NCBI RefSeq assembly: GCF_963678635.1 | Contig: NC_087069.1 | Span: forward strand, 7,638,633-7,702,632 | Reading direction: 5' to 3' | Origin: Symsagittifera roscoffensis | Lineage: Eukaryota > Xenacoelomorpha > Acoela > Convolutidae | DNA: 64,000 nt | Shown: positions 30,059-39,300 of the stretch, in pieces | Numbering within the stretch: the stretch's first letter is position 1 | How the letters are laid out: each line of letters opens with the position of its first letter | Notes under the pieces: generated by a model | What the model saw: only the letters and a program-made list of their open reading frames with translations | What the model was told of the DNA's origin: nothing | The model's database searches: none | Made by a program: the position numbers and the translations under genes

Positions 30059-32664
30059 AATTATTAATTTTTCTCCAACTCCTTTTTCTAGTAATCTCAA
30101 ATCAAAACATAAACCCTTCCCCTCGTACAGGACCACAAGATTTATTAGTAACACATTACGATTGTGAAGAAAATGAACAAAAAACACTACATAAATATGC
30201 AATAAATCAAGTATCACAATGTGAAACAGAACCACAAGCTATAGAAACCACAGATGTAATAGCAACACTCTATTCAAAAGCTCGAGCAACAACAGTTACA
30301 GGTTATAAATTCACAGCAACATTTTCCGAAAAGAAAGTACATTGTTCACAAGTCTCGAACGGAAACAAAAACCGACTTGACCATGAATCATTCTATCAGA
30401 GTAATATAGAACGTCTTTTACATCTCAATCCCGATGATTGTAAAAATGAATTACTTAGACTAAACATCACACAAAATAAAAACTCCCAAAGAAAGTTAGT
30501 TAACTTTCAAGTCTTTTCAGACTCTGTACATCAATCACAACTTGAAAGACACCAAGGACATATAAAACTAGACGAAAAATACCCGTATAACGGCGCACAC
30601 GGACGATTAACCTATGACCTACACGATAAACATTGGATACCACACATTGGTATAAATAACCCATCAAACTGCAAAGCAGACACAAAAAATAAAGGATACC
30701 AAGAAATAATGTTTTTCGATTGGAAAATACAACTCGAAAAAATACAACTCACACGAGATTTATCAGACAACACAATGATCTATCAAGGAATTAGATTACC
30801 TTGTAAAAACGACCAAGGTTATTGCGACCCTACAACGAGAACACAAGCAACAATTGTTTGGTTCCCCGAAGATACATGTACAACATTTCAAGTAGCAAAA
30901 ATACACGCTCGTATGATAAAATTTCACGAAAAATGTTTTATACAATCAATTCCATATGAACAAGTCCATCCATCACGGAAACTAAGTTCTAATTTTAGAA
31001 ACAAAGACAATATAGAAAATAAATTGACACGTTTTCAAATATATCAAGAAACAGAACTTGCATGTAAATACAGAAACCCACTTCACAAAACACAATACTC
31101 CGAGATATTAGTTGAATACGAAAAAGGATTCGACATGACCACTGGAAAAGTAAAAATCGACCCATATGCCACAGGTCATCCTCTAAACGAAGGAACATCC
31201 TATATACCAGTTAATTTTGAAAAAAGCAACGGACAACCTGGTGGACATCTAAAACCCCATGACACCAGAAGCACACGCTTACAAGAATTATCACTAATGA
31301 ATACTACATATTTCGGTAATATCCACTATGATATTCATTTAGATATGAAACTAGATTATACAATTAGCCGAATTTTTCAGGAAATGTCACTCTCCGAATT
31401 AGAAACACTACACCAACTATGCGAATTAGAACGAACACAAATATTACAATCACTTGCACTAGCAGTATTAAAAATACCCTATGCAGGATACTTATTATCT
31501 GGAAATAGATCAAATTTTTTAGACTATGAAGGAAACATCTTATGGTTTTATACTTGTACTAAAAAAGTATCACCACTATACGTTTTTGAAGATAAACGAT
31601 GTTATAAAAGAATCCCTATCTTTTATAAGAATAAAGTACATTTCGTGGATACACTTTCACGAAGAACCTATTTCTGGGATACCGCAGTCCCATGTGGATC
31701 AGAAAACAGCCACAATGTAGTACAACTAAACCCTGATGAAAATAAATATTATCTTCTCACTCCATGTCCCACATTAATGCAATCACTCAAAAAATTTTCA
31801 CCAGAAAGCATTCGCGCTATTGCTCGAAACCCAAATATAGACTTACAATCAATAGGAATCTATTCAAAATCAGATATTCAACATCACATTAGAACACAGC
31901 AATTCCAAGAATTATTAACACAAATGGACACTATACAAAGACAATCAATAGACCAAAATTTACGCAAACTTGCAGAAACCGCAGGATTTGCCGATATCTA
32001 CACGCAAGACTATAGCGGATATTTTAAAGACATTAAAGATTATATATATCTAAACGGTGAAAAATACCGTCCCCAAGATATATCACCAATTAACATTTTT
32101 AGCTTTGTTACACTCAAAAATGAGATCCTCGATTTTCTAGGATGGCCCTATTACATCTTAGAAAAATTGACTATTTTATACGCAATGTTTAACTTTATTG
32201 GATTTCTTTTCTCACTTTTAAAAGGAATCTACAACACATGTGCTATACACACACAAGTAAACAGACAAGCAAGCGTAGCACGCATACTCTTTGCAGGATT
32301 TTTTGGAATCTTTTCTACATCTATAAACAAAATTCTTTTAGACGCACAAATAAAAGAATATAACACAAAAATAGCAACACGACAAAATACATACGACGAA
32401 GAACATAACAATGTAGACATAACGCCAACGGCACCACAATTACCACCCCTACAAAATAACCATCCACTATCCCTAGTCCCACGAAATTTTCGAAATTTAG
32501 CCATCACACATAATCCAAATTTTCGACTCACCACATCACAAAGTCCCATCCAACATATAATGACACACCAGTCACAAGATCAAAATACTTATGAACAAAT
32601 TATTGAACAACCCCATACCACCGCTTTTCAGTCTCAAAATAATCATTTTTTTAGCCCACGATGA
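30046..32664 (+). CDS. env: Env-like class I membrane glycoprotein
   Basis: 872 codons. The N-terminal hydrophobic signal peptide is about residues 1-19. A long Cys-rich ectodomain carries N-glycosylation sequons (NIT, NTT, NRS). A distinctive conserved-looking block sits around residues 455-560 (CELERTQILQSLALAVL, then SGNRSNFLDYEG and several Cys). A strong hydrophobic segment at about 706-732 is the likely membrane anchor, with a second hydrophobic stretch at about 745-768 and a ~100-residue Pro/Gln/His-rich tail. No clear furin site is seen. The position downstream of pol and this topology match envelope genes of retroviruses and errantivirus-like elements. The fusion-protein class cannot be told by eye; a captured glycoprotein from an RNA virus is one possibility (inference). 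The frame is intact. It overlaps ORF5 by ATGA. Confidence 0.82.
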   Translation: MYILKLLIFLQLLFLVISNQNINPSPRTGPQDLLVTHYDCEENEQKTLHKYAINQVSQCETEPQAIETTDVIATLYSKARATTVTGYKFTATFSEKKVHCSQVSNGNKNRLDHESFYQSNIERLLHLNPDDCKNELLRLNITQNKNSQRKLVNFQVFSDSVHQSQLERHQGHIKLDEKYPYNGAHGRLTYDLHDKHWIPHIGINNPSNCKADTKNKGYQEIMFFDWKIQLEKIQLTRDLSDNTMIYQGIRLPCKNDQGYCDPTTRTQATIVWFPEDTCTTFQVAKIHARMIKFHEKCFIQSIPYEQVHPSRKLSSNFRNKDNIENKLTRFQIYQETELACKYRNPLHKTQYSEILVEYEKGFDMTTGKVKIDPYATGHPLNEGTSYIPVNFEKSNGQPGGHLKPHDTRSTRLQELSLMNTTYFGNIHYDIHLDMKLDYTISRIFQEMSLSELETLHQLCELERTQILQSLALAVLKIPYAGYLLSGNRSNFLDYEGNILWFYTCTKKVSPLYVFEDKRCYKRIPIFYKNKVHFVDTLSRRTYFWDTAVPCGSENSHNVVQLNPDENKYYLLTPCPTLMQSLKKFSPESIRAIARNPNIDLQSIGIYSKSDIQHHIRTQQFQELLTQMDTIQRQSIDQNLRKLAETAGFADIYTQDYSGYFKDIKDYIYLNGEKYRPQDISPINIFSFVTLKNEILDFLGWPYYILEKLTILYAMFNFIGFLFSLLKGIYNTCAIHTQVNRQASVARILFAGFFGIFSTSINKILLDAQIKEYNTKIATRQNTYDEEHNNVDITPTAPQLPPLQNNHPLSLVPRNFRNLAITHNPNFRLTTSQSPIQHIMTHQSQDQNTYEQIIEQPHTTAFQSQNNHFFSPR

Positions 32665-34466
32665 GCCGCCAACTTGGATCACTACACCGATCAAATTCCC
32701 ACCCAACCAATCTTACCTCTCCAATCCCAATAATACCACTTTTTGCTTTTCCGCCACCCGATTTTCCATCTAGTAATGTAACATCAGGCATGAATTCCGA
32801 CACTAATACACACATCTCAGTTTTATATTCCATCTCACAACTCAATAACCCAAATATTGAAACCCCCGATGAACTTGCCGACTCAGAACCATCCCCATCC
32901 AATAATTTTCATAACTCTTCTAATTTTTCTCAACCCCCTTTTCAACCGATATTATCCAATAACCCTGACCCAATCACCCCCACACCCTCTTATGCTTCCC
33001 AAGTTACCCCAACCTACTCCTCATACCATTCTGACCAATCATCTCATTCTCCAGACACCCCCCGAATCTCCCCAGAGCTAGATAATTTTATTACCCTCCA
33101 ACAACAACCCTACCACCTTAATACCCCAACCATAAACCAAATATCCTCCACTATAAATTCATCCAACCCCCCTACACCTACACCCTCTTCAAATTATACT
33201 GAATCATTAGCACCATCATCCACATCAACTGAATCTTCACTCAACACTAATAGAGCTTACCGCACTTTTAAAAGAAAGTTCCCCAACCATCCTTTCCCAG
33301 CAAAACCAGGAACAGCCCGTGAATACATCAACCACCCCAAGCATACTAACACAAAAGAATTTTTAGCCATCACCTTACCCTCATTCCCACAATACACCTT
33401 AAACACCCCCCACGACACTAACGAAACACGCAACTTTGTAGATGAATACGTTTTAATGCCCACTCTCTCTTGGACCTCATATTATCATTTTACTAACCTT
33501 CTTTGCTTACCTTTATCTAACACTCACATCGATATAGAGCGAAATACGGACATGCTATATCGACTCACTACACCACTAACCGCTAGACAATTTACTTACG
33601 TTGGATATAAAAAATCACTAAAAACACACACTGCACCTAGAGCTAACGAATATACACTCGAATACTATGATCACAACATCATCAGAGCTAACCAAGATCA
33701 ATTCTTAGACGACGATCGCTTCGCTAATCCACAAATTACCGAGAAATTTTTCATCAAGACACCATATATATTTACACTAAACATCTTCGACCGAAAGTTT
33801 GATCACATTATTTCAGAAGCACTAACAGACACACAAGCATACGAAAGTTTTAAAGAACGCTTCCAAATATTTTCACTAACCTTTCATTTCCTTGCACCAC
33901 ACGAAAGAGATTTACACTGCTCACACGATATTATGTTGCGCACTAAACAAACCCACACATATAGTTATTATCGCTTCATCCAAAATCACTTTGACCTACA
34001 CACACCCTCTAGACAACCACACCATCGTTTTCAATTCCTTAATTCCAAATACACTTCACCATTTTTCCTAAATTTCACATATTGCATTAAAGATACTAAC
34101 CTTCATGGTATTCTTCGCAATTATGATCCCATAACCCAAATGCACATCTTCTGTCCCATCACCAAGACCTTCAACGCCGAAGAATCCCGACCCTTCCTTA
34201 TCCCGCACGAGTTTGTACAACCTATAGAAATCCCAATTTTAGAATTCATCCACAACACTAAATTCAATCACAAATTATATAATCTAATCCAAAACACACC
34301 TTATGAGTTTGCAGTTGGCACTGAAGAACTAACCACTATTAAGGCACTTCAATTGCTTTGGCCACTGCTTCAGACTAAAAATATCATCCGCATCTTAGCT
34401 AAACTACTAACAACTTCAGAACTAATTCACGACATCTTCCCCCACGGTTTTTCCCCCGACGACTAA
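32661..34466 (+). CDS. ORF5: 601-aa protein after env, unrecognised
   Basis: ATG 32661 overlaps the env stop (ATGA). Residues 1-190 are Pro/Ser/Asn/Thr-rich and probably disordered. From about 195 (a basic YRTFKRKFPNHPFPAKPG segment) the protein becomes dense in Tyr, Phe and His with regular hydrophobic spacing to the end, consistent with a large globular domain. No signal peptide or membrane helix is seen, so it is probably intracellular. I recognise no family. The disordered N-terminus plus folded C-terminus resembles the design of ORF3, so the two could be distantly related (speculative). The frame is intact and ends just upstream of a strong splice donor. Confidence 0.72.
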   Translation: MSRQLGSLHRSNSHPTNLTSPIPIIPLFAFPPPDFPSSNVTSGMNSDTNTHISVLYSISQLNNPNIETPDELADSEPSPSNNFHNSSNFSQPPFQPILSNNPDPITPTPSYASQVTPTYSSYHSDQSSHSPDTPRISPELDNFITLQQQPYHLNTPTINQISSTINSSNPPTPTPSSNYTESLAPSSTSTESSLNTNRAYRTFKRKFPNHPFPAKPGTAREYINHPKHTNTKEFLAITLPSFPQYTLNTPHDTNETRNFVDEYVLMPTLSWTSYYHFTNLLCLPLSNTHIDIERNTDMLYRLTTPLTARQFTYVGYKKSLKTHTAPRANEYTLEYYDHNIIRANQDQFLDDDRFANPQITEKFFIKTPYIFTLNIFDRKFDHIISEALTDTQAYESFKERFQIFSLTFHFLAPHERDLHCSHDIMLRTKQTHTYSYYRFIQNHFDLHTPSRQPHHRFQFLNSKYTSPFFLNFTYCIKDTNLHGILRNYDPITQMHIFCPITKTFNAEESRPFLIPHEFVQPIEIPILEFIHNTKFNHKLYNLIQNTPYEFAVGTEELTTIKALQLLWPLLQTKNIIRILAKLLTTSELIHDIFPHGFSPDD

Positions 34467-34469
34467 CAG

Positions 34470-34548
34470 GTAAGTATGAATTAAATGAATATTACTAACT
34501 AATTATAATATTAAAAAACTCACCATACTTTATCCATGTTTTCTTTAG
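34470..34548 (+). other. Probable short intron (79 bp) after ORF5
   Basis: ACAG|GTAAGTATG at 34470 is a near-perfect donor. TGTTTTCTTTAG| ending at 34548 is a good acceptor with a pyrimidine run. The donor lies 4 bp after the ORF5 stop codon (34464-34466). It suggests spliced element RNA; the donor might also pair with distant acceptors. Confidence 0.55.
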
Positions 34549-36074
34549 ATTTTTAGCCTTCATCCGACGATCACCTACAAAAACCACAAAAGACAAATAA
34601 AGATCGCAAATTTCATCAAACAGATTTCAACAATTCTATTAATCTCTTACACTTATAAATTTATAAATTTAATACCAATGCAGTAAATTCATTTCTAAAA
34701 TTTTCCCCACAAGCAGTAAATCTAATTATGATGAAAATTTGTAACTTAAAATTCCCCCATAACTAGCAGTAAATTTCCAAATTCTATGCAGTAAATTAAT
34801 AAAATGCAAATGCAGTACTAACCTTTTGATATTCTCATTCATTCGCACAGAAATTCTATCCACACTCGCACAGCTCGCCCACGAAGAATTGTTTAAAATA
34901 ATGAATTTCAGTTTCAAGTTTTCACACTCAACAACTCTAACATATAATAACATGTTTCAAACTTTCCTTTAACCCGGTTGGAAAGGAATCATATACTAAA
35001 CAAAACTAACCAACGCAGCTTACTAAATACCACAAAGCATAGAATAACAGCATGACTAAGAAAAGGAAACCAACGGTACCCAAACCGGATTAACCCAGTT
35101 TAAAACTGGATAATTTATTCTTTTGAAGACTATTATAAAGTCTAAGAAAGAAATAATAAAACACAAAAAAGTCGAAAGACAAACCCATACCACGAACAAT
35201 TTGCTTTTTGGAAAAAGGACATAACCAACAAGACATAAGAAAAACCACAACAAACCCAACATAAAACGTTGTCACATAACAGGACCCCTCATAAAAACCG
35301 CATGAAATCATACTCCCACTCCTGGCCTAACCCACCAGAAAAGGACGTCCTGAGCATGCTCTATAGCCGGCCTAACCCACCGCGCTACATCCACGCTTTG
35401 TGACCACACCTCTATTTTTAATAAGAGCTACTCAAGTGTGAGTAACTCTTCAAAATAACCGAACTAAAACAAAAAGCTTTTGTGAAAACAACTAACTAAA
35501 ATCATAATTAAAAAATATTAAACTAATAAATGTTTTATAAAATGTAAATTACATTATGCAATACATAGATCAGAATACAACACCAAGGACGAACATCTAA
35601 AGACAAAACGACCCCACTACGCTCGAGAGAGAATGACCAACCACAATCGATATGCCACTCACAATCACAACTCAAAGGATTTAGAGTACGACTTGACTTC
35701 GCAGAAAAGGACTTCATTGAACTAGACCAATGACCACCTCGATGTTCAAGTATACGTACAGATCCGAGTAACCAGGCATCCCCTCCACGCACAATCTCCA
35801 CGCCATTCCCAAACTAGATCAGACACAAAAGAAGTTCTCCACGCAGAACAGAAAAACCTGACATAGCAAACCATTCTGAAATCAGATTTGAGTTTGTTGC
35901 AAAGACTTAGTCGTTGTCACTAGAAGACACAACGTCTTATGTCTCTAACTCCAGCTTCCTGGAACTCCTTTAACAAAAAGGAAACAGAAGAAATATGATG
36001 TTCGCCAAACACCAACGTCCATCATCCATCCTTCGAATTGCAGAAGAACTATTCTAAAAAACTCTGTAAAACCC
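34549..36074 (+). promoter_or_regulatory. Long 3' untranslated region with repeated GCAGTAAAT words
   Basis: No supported ORF in about 1.5 kb; minus-strand frames at 35056-35801 have no motif. At 34678-34820 the word GCAGTAAAT (or GCAGTA) recurs five times. At about 35325-35385 GGCCTAACCCACC occurs twice. Such arrays resemble RNA export or regulatory elements of complex retroviruses in position only (inference). Confidence 0.45.
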
Positions 36075-36081
36075 GGATGGG
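36075..36081 (+). other. Weak polypurine tract
   Basis: GGATGGG abuts the 3' LTR start. It is short and interrupted by T, but it is at the required position. Confidence 0.5.
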
Positions 36082-36492
36082 TGGAACCTGATCTAAACTA
36101 CATTTTATGATTGGATAATTTAGATATTTTACCAATGTAAAGTATTTAATATTAACCAATCATGATCCATCTAACTAACAACCCACTTATTTGTAAGTGC
36201 TGAAGTTACTTGTAATTTCAGCACCAGAGAGATTTGAATTTAACTTAGAAATTAGTTGGACTCTCCCGAGCACTTCAGCAGCCGCAATAAACCAGTATAC
36301 CCTAGATCTATTGAGCCTAGCAGAGACTAGTTAAACAACCTGAGACTAGATAAGTATAAGAGTAAGATTAGGATCGGTATTAGACTAAGAAGTTGCACGA
36401 ATCTATCCGGCCGAAAATAAGATAGCGTGACGAGCAGACGGTGTACCCTATCCGAAATTACTCTATGAGTTAACCACCTCGGTCTTAACTCA
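36082..36492 (+). repeat. 3' LTR of the giant element
   Basis: Reads as identical to 10482-10892 over 411 bp, with AATAAA at 36286-36291. It is followed by AAAC, matching the 4 bp before the 5' LTR. Confidence 0.95.
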
Positions 36493-37423
36493 AAACTGTT
36501 TAAGTTATTGCTCATTGATTGTTTTCATTTTCAAATTCGGTGCAAAAATCTCTTCTCTTGTTCATCCGTAAAAAATTGTTTCAAAAACCATGATTAAACT
36601 CTGGGAGTTGCGAGAAAACTTGATCTTTCTTTTTCAGTACAATTTTGACCATCGACATATAAATTTGTAATTTTAAGGGAAGACCAGTGAATTTCCCTCC
36701 TAACTTCCTCAATCTCCAGGTTATACTTTCTCAATCTGGATGCTATTCTTACAGTCGAATGATACTCGAATTTTCATTCATATGTGGCTGATCATAACTT
36801 TCTCAGTGTTATTGATTAGCAAATTTATAGTAAATAGAACAGTTAGTCATAGAAAAATTATATTTTGTAGAAGTCTACCCTTGCTACCACATTTTTAATC
36901 AAAAAGTTAATTTTTAAGGACGGTTGGTCGCCTCTTTTGGGTGAAAACAACAAAAATACATTCCGTTGAGTATTTTGCCTATTTTATTCATCCCACTTTT
37001 CACAAAACTTTTCACGGTGAATGTTATGTGTTTTACTCTAACCTTGAATTCCGTGTATGTTTGAAGTCAATTTGCTATACCTGCCAAAAAGTGCAACGGC
37101 TTTTGAATCTGAATGATCTCGATGGTCACTGTTCCTATAATTTAACCTTAAACCTGAAAGTAACTTTAACAATTTATAGATAAATCAGGGGACGGTACAG
37201 CTCAAGAGAACCAAAATCAGTTCTCAGTTTAAATTGTAAATTCATATTGATTGTGAGGAAACGGTCGAGGGTCACAAAATTTACGGGATTTGGGCAATAA
37301 ACTGGAACGCTTCGGTAATGCGCAGTTGCACGGACATGGTAGTTAAACCGGATGCCGAAACAAGGCTAGTAATTTTTTAATTGCAGCTGACAACTGCACA
37401 TTGTATTGCTTGGAACAAAATAC
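36493..37423. other. No gene seen
   Basis: AT-rich DNA flanking the LTR element. An 80-codon frame at 36941-37183 has no recognisable motif, and nothing else is supported. Confidence 0.4.
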
Positions 37424-37800
37424 GACTCTTTTTCTCCTCTGCCTACGAATTTCTACAAGTATAAATGCCATTCGCTATGTCCGATTGTTTTGAAAGTTGT
37501 CATGTTGACTAATTAAGCCATGACAAGCATATTCGGTCCTCGTGACTAACCTTGTTCATTACGAGGCCAAACTAAGCATTTTGTTCATTGTTAGCGGATA
37601 CCGCAACAAGGACGCTCCCTTTGTTCTTCTTTTGTCCTTTCCTTTCCTTTGATCGTTCTGGAATCCAAGAACATACAGACACAAAAATGTGCGCCTATCC
37701 AGTGCACAGTTTGGCCTCGTAATGTTAAAACACTCGTTACACTATAAAATTGACGCCCATGTGAGGTGTGGGATGGGCAATTATTCGGCTCAAAAATTGT
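37424..37800. mobile_element. Diverged hAT MITE copy split by another insertion
   Basis: GACTCTTTTTCTCC at about 37424 is a decayed terminus. The interior GTCCGATTGT...GACTAATTAAGCCATGACAAG matches the MITE at 50467. The family word ACCTTGTAAAACCACTCGTT is split: ACCTTGTT ends at 37556 and TTAAAACACTCGTTAC resumes at 37725. The right terminus is not clear. Confidence 0.6.
37557..37724. mobile_element. 168-bp MITE with 16-bp perfect terminal inverted repeats, nested in a hAT MITE
   Basis: CATTACGAGGCCAAAC at 37557-37572 is mirrored exactly at 37709-37724. The insertion splits the host MITE word as described for 37424-37800, which proves it is a separate insertion. The target duplication is at most TT and is ambiguous, so the superfamily is unassigned. 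No coding capacity. Confidence 0.75.
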
Positions 37801-38219
37801 TGTGGACATAAATTTTGTACGGCGGATGTGAGGCATCGAGTTTTTTTCCGCTGGCGACTGAAAACAATTTTTGTAACAACAATATGTGCCGAAACTGTTT
37901 CTCAAAACCGCAGACCAATATCGGGGTAAACACCGAAACTTTTTATAAAAGGCGTTATTCTGAAGCCCATTTTCAGCAAGTGTAGCTTTGGTTTAATTCA
38001 CTCGGCTGTCTTTCAACAGATAGTTGGTTTAGCTCAAATAGTTTTCTCTGCAAAACGAGTAGACGCCCAATACCTTCTAAGAAAGTTGCTGCTCTAAAAA
38101 AATAAATAACATTCTGTCGCTGAATAACTTCCCTGTGCAGAATAATAACTGTTCTTTCTCAACTTCTTTGATTTTATGTTACTGATGACCTTTGTAATAA
38201 GCTAAACAAAACAGATTTT
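37801..38219. other. No gene seen
   Basis: Unique-looking AT-rich sequence between the nested MITEs and the composite satellite; no supported feature. Confidence 0.35.
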
Positions 38220-38636
38220 TCGGTGTAAATACTTTTTGTTCTAATTTTCTGACGAAAGCAATCAGCTGTTTTCTAATATCCTGCTCATTGTTGGCTCATC
38301 GAGAAGTAATTAAAGTATGTCGCAAAACCATCCTAAAACCATCGTTTTTCGAATATGGTGATAGCAAATAAGCAAGATACCTTGAACAACTTTCTTAGTG
38401 TTGATTGCCCTAATATCTAATTTAAACCTTTAATTGCCAAAAGTTTGAGCGTAAGTTCCGTCAAATGTTAGGATGTAGTATAGCTCAAAATAAGGAACTC
38501 AACACCAGTCGAAAAATTATCGACTCAGCAAAAAAATTCATAAGAGAAGGCAGAGAAAAAAAATAAATAGCAGGCAAATGACTCGATTATTCTTTTATAT
38601 AAATATTCAAACGAGCGAAAAAACTTGCTCGATCAA

Positions 38637-39300
38637 ATGTTGATGTTTCAATCGTCTCGAGCAAATTTTGATGTTTCGACCGTCATGAGCAAATTTGGAT
38701 ACATTTCGACAATTCTCGACCAAATTTTGGTGTTTAGACATTTTCGAGCGAATGCGGATTTTTTTTTGACCGTACTCGACCAAAATTTGATGTTTCGGCC
38801 GTCTCGAGCATATGTGGAGTTGTTTCGACTTCGCTCGTACAATTTTTGATGTTCTGATTGTCTTCAGCAAATGTGGACATGTTTCGATCGGGCTTGATCA
38901 AGTTTCAATATTTCGAAAATTTTGAGCAAATATGGAAACGTGGCGACTATTCTCGACCATATTTGGATGTTTAGTTAATCTCTAGCGAATGTGGACATGT
39001 TTCAAAGGTGCTCGATCAGACTTCGATGTTTGGACCATTTAGAGCAAGTTTGGACATGTTTTGACAGTGCTCGAACACATTTTGATGTTTCGACCGCTTC
39101 GAGCAGATGTGGATTTGTTTTGATCGTGCTCGACCTAATTTTAATTTTTTGACCGTCTGGAGCAAATTTGTATATGTTTCGACCATTCTCGACTAAATTT
39201 TGATGCTTCGAACTTGCTCGTGGTATCTTTTGACCATGATTGACCAAATTTTGATATGTCTCGACCGTGCTCGCGGTATGATTTGAGTTTGTGCTCGACC
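38637..39300. repeat. Satellite block 1
   Basis: About 11 monomers of ~59 bp built on TTTCGACCGTGCTCGACCAAATTTTGATG...CTCGAGCAAATGTGGA. It is more diverged than block 2 and lacks an obvious higher-order period. Confidence 0.8.

Larger units (their letters stand above)
10482..36492 (+). mobile_element. Giant env-bearing Ty3/gypsy-like LTR retroelement, interrupted
   Basis: Bounded by 411-bp direct LTRs with TG...CA ends (10482-10892 and 36082-36492) that read as identical, and by a 4-bp target duplication AAAC (10478-10481 and 36493-36496). The total is 26,011 bp; without the copia insertion and one copy of the internal duplication it is about 18.9 kb, several-fold longer than usual gypsy elements. 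Pol order is protease-RT-RNase H-integrase with a GPY-type C-terminus, as in Ty3/gypsy and retroviruses. An env-like gene and at least five unrecognised ORFs lie around gag-pol. LTR identity indicates recent insertion. Present lesions are the copia insertion in gag-pol, one in-frame stop in pol, and the tandem duplication that truncates one ORF3 copy; env and ORF5 are open. Confidence 0.92.
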
